DNA of 7,551 bases from an uncultured Deinococcales bacterium. GTDB lineage: Bacteria > Deinococcota > Deinococci > Deinococcales > Trueperaceae. Within the stretch, counting starts at the first letter, position 1. Every line of letters starts with the position of its first letter. The notes beneath the pieces are model-generated. The model saw nothing but the letters and a program-made list of their open reading frames with translations. It searched no databases and was not told where the DNA came from. The DNA lies in NCBI GenBank assembly GCA_937934635.1, contig CALGZD010000212.1, forward strand, positions 1 through 7,551, written 5' to 3'. The translations under genes were made by a program, and so were the position numbers. Below are positions 1-3,393 of the stretch, piece by piece.

Positions 1-734
1 ACTTCATCCAAAGTGCCATGCATAACAAATAGTGGTGCGTTTATCTTATCTATTTTCTTGATACTCTCAAAACGATTTCGCATAAGCTGCGTTGGCAACC
101 AATTGCCATAGGCTGATTTAGCCACATCAGGCAGACTCGTATAAGGTGCTTCAAGAAGTAAAGCAGCAACATCTACCTCTGCTGCCAAGTCAACCGCAAC
201 ACCAGTACCAAGCGAGTAGCCATACAAAATAATGTCTTTACCCTCTACACCTTTTTCAATAAGATAGTCATAGTACAAACGTGCATCTTGGCTAATATCA
301 GCCTCGTTTGGCTTACCTTCACTTTTGTAAAAGCCACGGTACTCAGCAAACAAAACATTGATTTCTATTTCCTGCATCACCTGCTCTAAGGTGTAGACAT
401 ACGCCCTATGATTACTGGCATTACCGTGAAAATGAATTAACCACTTCTTGACTTCATTCTGGCTAGCTGCATTTTGGCTAGCTGCATTCTGGCTAGCTGC
501 ATTTTGATGCATCAACTCAGCAGCAACTAACGTAACGCCATCATGTGCTTCAAGTTCTAAGGCTTTGTATTCACCATTCAAATTCTCTAAAGCAAAAGCG
601 TCAAGGTACTCTGTTTTATCTGCCCAATAAACAAGTTTAGTTTCAATCGGGGCGAGTAGGAAATACAGTAGAACTAACAGTGATACTAACAGTGATACTA
701 AAAGTAAAAGAGCTCGCGATATCCAAACTAGCAT
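1..734 (-). CDS. Membrane-anchored alpha/beta-fold serine hydrolase (BEM46/ABHD13-17-like), C-terminus cut by window edge
   Basis: The frame is open from ATG at 734 to the left edge, giving 244 codons. Residues about 3-28 form one hydrophobic helix (LLLLVSLLVSLLVLLYFLL), so the enzyme is probably tethered to the membrane. The hydrolase core follows: HFHGNAS (101-107) supplies the oxyanion-hole strand, EYRGFYKSEGKP (131-142) is the usual strand-turn of this family, and GYSLG (172-176) is the nucleophile elbow with Ser174. HGTLDE (239-244) carries the expected catalytic Asp243. The catalytic His should lie beyond the edge. The family covers esterases, thioesterases and peptidases; the substrate cannot be told. 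Residues 78-92 are three NAASQ-type repeats in a loop before the core. The start lies one base after the stop of the upstream toroid gene and has no clear ribosome binding site, so translation is probably coupled. Family assignment is firm; specific activity is unknown. Confidence 0.9.
   Translation of the reverse strand, partial: MLVWISRALLLLVSLLVSLLVLLYFLLAPIETKLVYWADKTEYLDAFALENLNGEYKALELEAHDGVTLVAAELMHQNAASQNAASQNAASQNEVKKWLIHFHGNASNHRAYVYTLEQVMQEIEINVLFAEYRGFYKSEGKPNEADISQDARLYYDYLIEKGVEGKDIILYGYSLGTGVAVDLAAEVDVAALLLEAPYTSLPDVAKSAYGNWLPTQLMRNRFESIKKIDKINAPLFVMHGTLDE
456..500 (-). repeat. Three 15-bp tandem copies inside the hydrolase gene
   Basis: Copies at 456-470, 471-485 and 486-500 read attctggctagctgc with one C/T difference in the middle copy. 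On the coding strand they are in frame and give three Asn-Ala-Ala-Ser-Gln units in the loop before the first core strand. Near-identity of the copies suggests recent slippage. The length is a multiple of three, so the reading frame is kept. Confidence 0.95.
679..702 (-). repeat. Two 12-bp tandem copies in the membrane-helix coding region
   Basis: Units at 679-690 and 691-702 (agtgatactaac, then agtgatactaaa) encode the VSLL repeats of the N-terminal hydrophobic helix. A partial third unit, gaactaac, sits at 671-678. The duplication lengthens the helix without adding charge. Confidence 0.8.
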
Positions 735-735
735 C

Positions 736-1596
736 TTAAAGACGATTAAAATTTCTAAGTGCTAAAAGTGCCTTAATGGATGTATAAGGCTGCCAATACA
801 CCAAATCATGTTCATCCACCCAGCGCCCATCTTCAAGCTGATTATTTTCTAGGTAGTCCAGACACTGGGCAATAATACTTTCTGGCACATGCGCCATCAT
901 AAAACTTTGTGGGGATGGCACAAAGCAAAAGATTGCCATCGCTTTTGCCATCTCACCATCTGCAATGTGCTTCTCAGCACAGCGATTTATCGCCTCTATA
1001 GTTGCTTCTTGAAAACTATCCAACTCAGGAAAATCTCGCACACTCATGAAGTAATCAAAGTAGTGATAGGTCATAAATAGCCACTCGTCTTTAGCCATAC
1101 TATCTAAACTCACATTTGCTTCAACCCAAGCCTTCGTACGATTCGCTGTTTCCAATGAGCATTGTCCGTGTTTGATGAGGTTGCCTACAATTGAGTCTGG
1201 CGCTGCCTGCCCACCCGCCATTGTTGGTTCTGATTCTCTACCCCACCATGGCGCATGAGGATAGCTCAATACTTCTTTTGGATTTTTCAAGCTACCATCC
1301 TGTTGTTGCTGGCTTGCAACCCACTCACTTGACCCAGATAATATGCGCCCTACTGGCAAATCTGTATCTCGAATAATGCTAAATAAAAATTCTAGCTGTA
1401 AGGGATTGGATTGAGGGCACTTGATATCATGTTCCAAACCATGTCCAAAACCACCATCAGCATTTTTGTAATTAAGTAACGTTTGATGCACTCGTACCAG
1501 AGAACCACCATCGAAGAGGTAATCCCATAAAGCACGTTCCCATAAAAGCCCATGTGCATGAATATAGCTTCTTGCTTTTTCAATATCTATCGACAT
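736..1596 (-). CDS. Alpha/alpha-toroid protein of the prenyltransferase/terpene-cyclase-like superfamily, function unknown
   Basis: This is a 286-residue protein with no signal peptide or membrane segment, so it is probably cytoplasmic. It carries repeated Asp-Gly turns typical of the (alpha/alpha)6 toroid fold of squalene-hopene cyclases and protein prenyltransferases: NADGGFGHGLEHD (45-57), QQQQDGSLKNP (96-106) and EDGRWVDEH (255-263). The segment GFGHGLEHDIKCPQSNP matches what I recall of an uncharacterised bacterial family reading 'DGGFGHALEPDLR.P.SQP'. I see no DxDD or DDxxD catalytic motif, so cyclase activity should not be assumed. At 286 residues it is about half a full squalene-hopene cyclase. 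It ends one base before the hydrolase start, implying an operon. Upstream lie only 14 bases before the U-tract of an intrinsic terminator, so its promoter must overlap that terminator or it depends on read-through. The fold call is good; the function is open. Confidence 0.85.
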   Translation of the reverse strand: MSIDIEKARSYIHAHGLLWERALWDYLFDGGSLVRVHQTLLNYKNADGGFGHGLEHDIKCPQSNPLQLEFLFSIIRDTDLPVGRILSGSSEWVASQQQQDGSLKNPKEVLSYPHAPWWGRESEPTMAGGQAAPDSIVGNLIKHGQCSLETANRTKAWVEANVSLDSMAKDEWLFMTYHYFDYFMSVRDFPELDSFQEATIEAINRCAEKHIADGEMAKAMAIFCFVPSPQSFMMAHVPESIIAQCLDYLENNQLEDGRWVDEHDLVYWQPYTSIKALLALRNFNRL

Positions 1597-1610
1597 AATT
1601 CTGATTCTAA

Positions 1611-1645
1611 CAAAATAAAAAGTCCTTCACGATGTGTGAAGGACT
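1611..1645 (-). terminator. Intrinsic terminator after the secreted-protein gene
   Basis: On the minus strand a perfect 10-bp stem (AGTCCTTCAC, loop acatc, GTGAAGGACT; arms at 1636-1645 and 1621-1630) is followed by TTTTATTTTG. This is a classic rho-independent terminator for the 1730-2650 gene. The plus-strand reading has no U-tract, so it acts in one direction only. It lies only 14 bp upstream of the next gene's start codon. Confidence 0.9.
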
Positions 1646-1699
1646 ATAAATGTGAAGGACTGTAAATGTGAAGGACTATAAATTTGAAGGACTATAAAA
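1636..1699 (-). repeat. Four 16-bp tandem repeats, each a copy of one terminator arm
   Basis: Units at 1636-1651, 1652-1667, 1668-1683 and 1684-1699 read gtgaaggactataaat on the plus strand, with one A/G change in copy 2 and end changes in copy 4. The first ten bases of each unit match the upstream (5') arm of the terminator hairpin at 1611-1645. Copies 1-3 are complementary over all ten bases to the single 3' arm at 1621-1630; copy 4 has one mismatch. There are no spacers between units, so this is not a CRISPR array. Confidence 0.95.
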
Positions 1700-1700
1700 A

Positions 1701-1730
1701 GGGGAATAAAGGGGATGTAAGGGGAAAACT
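1701..1730 (+). repeat. Three degenerate 10-bp GGGGA repeats
   Basis: The decamers ggggaataaa, ggggatgtaa and ggggaaaact follow each other directly (1701-1710, 1711-1720, 1721-1730). Only GGGGA and parts of the A-rich half are conserved. The period equals about one helical turn. They lie just after the stop of the 1730-2650 gene, in its 3' untranslated region, and 105-134 bp upstream of the toroid gene. They could be slippage products or a protein-binding array. Confidence 0.7.
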
Positions 1731-2650
1731 TAGTTAAGTGTTGCTGTTACGGTTGCTGCGCCTGCTGCCTTGTTATCTAGGCTATAGCTAAAGTGGTCTT
1801 GTGCATTCTCTGGCGTAACACCTACAAGTGGTTTGAATGCAAATGGTGCTGGGCTATCGTCTGGGCTTGGCTCTACTGATAGGACTACTGGCGCACCAGA
1901 TAGGTCTAGTGGGAAGTTAATGCCTTCAGGAGCGTTGACAGCATTGACTAGGAAATCTTCACCTGGGAAGGGTGGACCACCTTGGTCACCACTAAAGCCT
2001 GAGAAGTCATCTGCCATAGCTGGGTCAGTAAAGCGACCTGTGCTGATTGGTTGACCGTCTATAACTACCCAACCTTCGTATTCCCAACCTGCTGGCAGTT
2101 CAGGAACATCTAGACCGACACTTGGGCTGCCTGAGCTTAGGTCTAAGAACCATACACCACTGTTTTCGTCGTTATCGTTGCCGTTAGTCGGTGTGGCTAA
2201 GATATAAGAACCGCTTGCTTCAGAGAAGTCGTTGCCGAGTGCTGGCGCTGCAGCTATGTTTAAATTTGCTACGCCATTTTCGAGTGCGCCACCTAGATAC
2301 TTCGTCGCTGCTGGGATAGTGTCTACATCACCTGCTGGTTCAATGGTTAAGACAACTAAGCTAGCATCTTCTGAATTATCTGGAACGATAAACGATCCGT
2401 ACTTGATAACTCTATCATTTAAATCTACAATCTCACCGTCTGCGTTAACATTGAACTTACCTGTAGTCACTGGTGTACCATCTATGATGAGCCATCCTTC
2501 GTAGTGAAATCCATTTGCGAGTGGTTCTAGTCCGTTGTGTTCAAAACTAAGTGTGTTTTGAGCTATAGCATTGAGTCCGAGTGAGAGGCTGAGTGAAAGG
2601 CTGAGGGCGATGAGGCTAACTTGTGCGAATCTCTTGATTGTATTTTTCAT
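1730..2650 (-). CDS. Secreted protein with two RskA-like (anti-sigma C-terminal-type) beta-domain repeats
   Basis: This is a 306-residue protein with a signal peptide: charged MKNTIKR, a hydrophobic LIALSLSLSLSLGL core, and a likely cut after AIA (about residue 30). The mature part is an internal duplication. Repeat 1 (about 41-134) opens LANGFHYEGWLIIDGTPVTTGKF and repeat 2 (about 184-291) opens LPAGWEYEGWVVIDGQPISTGRF. Each later has a matching strand, LVVLTIEPAGD and PVVLSVEPSPD. The YEGW(L/V).(I/D).G.P..TG.F pattern recalls the extracytoplasmic domain of RskA-type anti-sigma factors. However, there is no N-terminal zinc-finger-like anti-sigma domain and no membrane anchor, so it should not be called an anti-sigma factor. 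SGSYILATPTN (146-156) and GVWFLDLSSG link the two halves. A purine-rich AAAGAGAAAAAAAT precedes the ATG. The gene ends in an intrinsic terminator at 1611-1645. Its role is unknown; periplasmic or surface ligand binding is a guess. Confidence 0.85.
   Translation of the reverse strand: MKNTIKRFAQVSLIALSLSLSLSLGLNAIAQNTLSFEHNGLEPLANGFHYEGWLIIDGTPVTTGKFNVNADGEIVDLNDRVIKYGSFIVPDNSEDASLVVLTIEPAGDVDTIPAATKYLGGALENGVANLNIAAAPALGNDFSEASGSYILATPTNGNDNDENSGVWFLDLSSGSPSVGLDVPELPAGWEYEGWVVIDGQPISTGRFTDPAMADDFSGFSGDQGGPPFPGEDFLVNAVNAPEGINFPLDLSGAPVVLSVEPSPDDSPAPFAFKPLVGVTPENAQDHFSYSLDNKAAGAATVTATLN
2579..2602 (-). repeat. Two 12-bp copies in the signal-peptide coding region
   Basis: gagtgagaggct (2579-2590) and gagtgaaaggct (2591-2602) encode the alternating Leu-Ser run of the signal peptide core. 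The hydrophobic core is lengthened to about 14 residues, still within the range that signal peptidase I accepts. Confidence 0.75.
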
Positions 2651-2700
2651 ATTTTTTTCTCTTTTCTTTACTTTATCTGTAGGGCTCTGTTGTATCTAAA

Positions 2701-2716
2701 CAAGTAGCGCTACTTG
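2701..2716. promoter_or_regulatory. Perfect 16-bp palindrome, candidate operator upstream of the secreted-protein gene
   Basis: CAAGTAGCGCTACTTG reads the same on both strands with no central spacer. It lies 51-66 bp upstream of the ATG at 2650. On the minus strand it directly precedes TAGATA (2693-2698), a possible -10 element, but no good -35 lies at normal spacing, which would fit an activator-dependent or repressor-controlled promoter. The lack of a loop makes it a poor terminator. A dimeric DNA-binding protein is the likeliest user; which one is unknown. Confidence 0.45.
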
Positions 2717-2748
2717 AATGTGACTTAAAAATTTCAGGGCGTTTTTTT

Positions 2749-2776
2749 TAAAACGAGGTTATTTAGGAAACCTCGT
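2749..2776 (-). terminator. Weak hairpin overlapping the end of the small-protein gene
   Basis: ACGAGGTT (2753-2760) pairs with AACCTCGT (2769-2776) around an 8-base loop. The stop codon of the 127-residue protein (2763-2765) lies inside the loop. On the minus strand the stem is followed by TTT and then a run of A, so the U-tract is short. It may attenuate or terminate transcription inefficiently before the downstream secreted-protein gene. Confidence 0.4.
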
Positions 2777-3146
2777 GAATCCAGGTGTGGGATGAAAGTC
2801 CGTTCAATCTACTCTTTGATTTATTCTGTGAACTATCTTGTATGATATCTACAGTTACTTTCTGATAATGTAAGTTCATTTCTTCAAGGCGTTGCAAAAT
2901 TCTTTGAAACTCATCTTGGGTTGCGTACGTTCCTCGCATGACGGTGATTTCTTTATCACCTCTTGTGAGTGTTTCAAACTCAAGACCTTCGAAGAAACCT
3001 TGCCAACTATTGCTGAGAACTTCTTTGAGTTGGATGCAGTAAACACTTGTTGTGCTTTGTTGCTGTCTATCCTGTAGCTGTCTGTCCTGTTGCTGTCTGT
3101 CCTGTAGCTGTTTTTTCTGTAAAATGCTGTTTCTTCTTGTTTGCAT
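2763..3146 (-). CDS. Small uncharacterised protein with Gln/Asp/Arg N-terminal repeats, resembling the 'GHLSERW..WF.GL' family
   Basis: This is a 127-residue soluble protein. Residues 11-31 are a polar QLQDR/QQQDR repeat made by three 15-bp copies in the gene. The core, about residues 35-98, reads VYCIQLKEVLSNSWQGFFEGLEF, then EITVMRGTYATQDEFQRIL, then LEEMNLHYQKVTV. This spacing resembles a family of short proteins I recall from Chloroflexota and Actinobacteria ('Y.I.V.GHLSERW..WF.GL.I ... GETLLTGP..DQAALHG.L..IRDL.L.L.SV'). In those the second half suggests a beta-strand, turn and helix with an 'acid/Gln + L' pairing. No biochemical function is known to me. A perfect AAGGAGGT eight bases before the ATG fixes the start and shows that the repeat is translated. 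It is transcribed away from the LuxR regulator across a shared 247-bp region. Residues 99-127 are polar and Ser-rich. The gene call is firm, the family match moderate. Confidence 0.8.
   Translation of the reverse strand: MQTRRNSILQKKQLQDRQQQDRQLQDRQQQSTTSVYCIQLKEVLSNSWQGFFEGLEFETLTRGDKEITVMRGTYATQDEFQRILQRLEEMNLHYQKVTVDIIQDSSQNKSKSRLNGLSSHTWIHEVS
3063..3107 (-). repeat. Three 15-bp tandem copies in the small-protein gene
   Basis: Units at 3063-3077, 3078-3092 and 3093-3107 (type ctgtctgtcctgtag, one or two changes each) encode alternating QLQDR and QQQDR. They sit near the N-terminus, before the conserved core, and preserve the frame. Confidence 0.95.
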
Positions 3147-3154
3147 CTTCTTTT

Positions 3155-3162
3155 ACCTCCTT
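3155..3162 (-). promoter_or_regulatory. Consensus ribosome binding site of the small-protein gene
   Basis: On the minus strand AAGGAGGT lies eight bases before the ATG at 3146. It is the strongest ribosome binding site serving a called gene here, so the small protein may be made at high level. Confidence 0.9.
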
Positions 3163-3242
3163 ACTAGTTACAGTTTGAATGACCGTTTGAGTCAGTAACT
3201 TGCTTAGTGATTCATACTTTAAGAAGGAGGTGGGTAGTGCGT

Positions 3243-3263
3243 CACCACCCTTAAAGGGTAGTG
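3243..3263. promoter_or_regulatory. Imperfect 21-bp inverted repeat beside a consensus -10
   Basis: Arms CACCACCC (3243-3250) and GGGTAGTG (3256-3263) are complementary except for one position, and the TTAAA centre also pairs around 3253. The dyad ends four bases before TATAAT (3268-3273) and covers the place where a -35 box should be; no -35 consensus is present. This fits an operator, or an activator site replacing the -35, for the regulator gene. It could equally fold in RNA if transcription starts further upstream. Confidence 0.4.
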
Positions 3264-3267
3264 CGGG

Positions 3268-3273
3268 TATAAT
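3268..3273 (+). promoter_or_regulatory. Perfect -10 hexamer, candidate promoter for the MalT-like regulator
   Basis: TATAAT lies about 120 bp upstream of the regulator's GTG start. The sequence 16-18 bp before it is CACC-rich and does not resemble TTGACA, so activity would need an activator or an extended contact. A start near 3280 would give a leader of about 115 bases. Confidence 0.4.
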
Positions 3274-3393
3274 GGGCTAAACTAGACAATCACCGAGTTG
3301 ATTTATGTCGTCACAGACGCAAATATAAATAGCTATACCTAGATATAACAAAGTCATGTTTTAAATAACTACAGATAGAATCAGAGGATTTTT

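Larger units (their letters stand above)
3147..3393. other. Divergent intergenic control region between the small protein and the MalT-like regulator
   Basis: The 247 bases hold no convincing protein gene. For the minus strand, CTGACT (3190-3195) and TGTAAC (3167-3172) at 17-bp spacing could form a weak promoter placing the start just before the ribosome binding site. For the plus strand there is a perfect TATAAT at 3268-3273, and a second candidate, TTTATG (3302-3307) with TATAAA (3324-3329), 16-bp spacing. Further signals are GTTTGA direct repeats at 3173-3178 and 3185-3190, AGTTAC/GTAACT inverted arms at 3166-3171 and 3195-3200, and two copies of gggtagtgcg at 3232-3241 and 3256-3265. A regulator controlling both genes from here is plausible but not shown. 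Confidence 0.6.

Noticed and set aside
736..1596. Calling the toroid protein a squalene-hopene cyclase
   Set aside because: No DxDD catalytic motif is visible and the length is about half of that family.
1636..1699. Possible CRISPR array
   Set aside because: The 16-bp units are contiguous without unique spacers, and no cas genes are present.
1730..2650. Calling the secreted protein an anti-sigma factor
   Set aside because: The sigma-binding N-terminal domain and membrane helix are absent and no sigma factor gene is adjacent.
2701..2716. Palindrome as a transcription terminator
   Set aside because: It has no loop and no U-tract on either strand.
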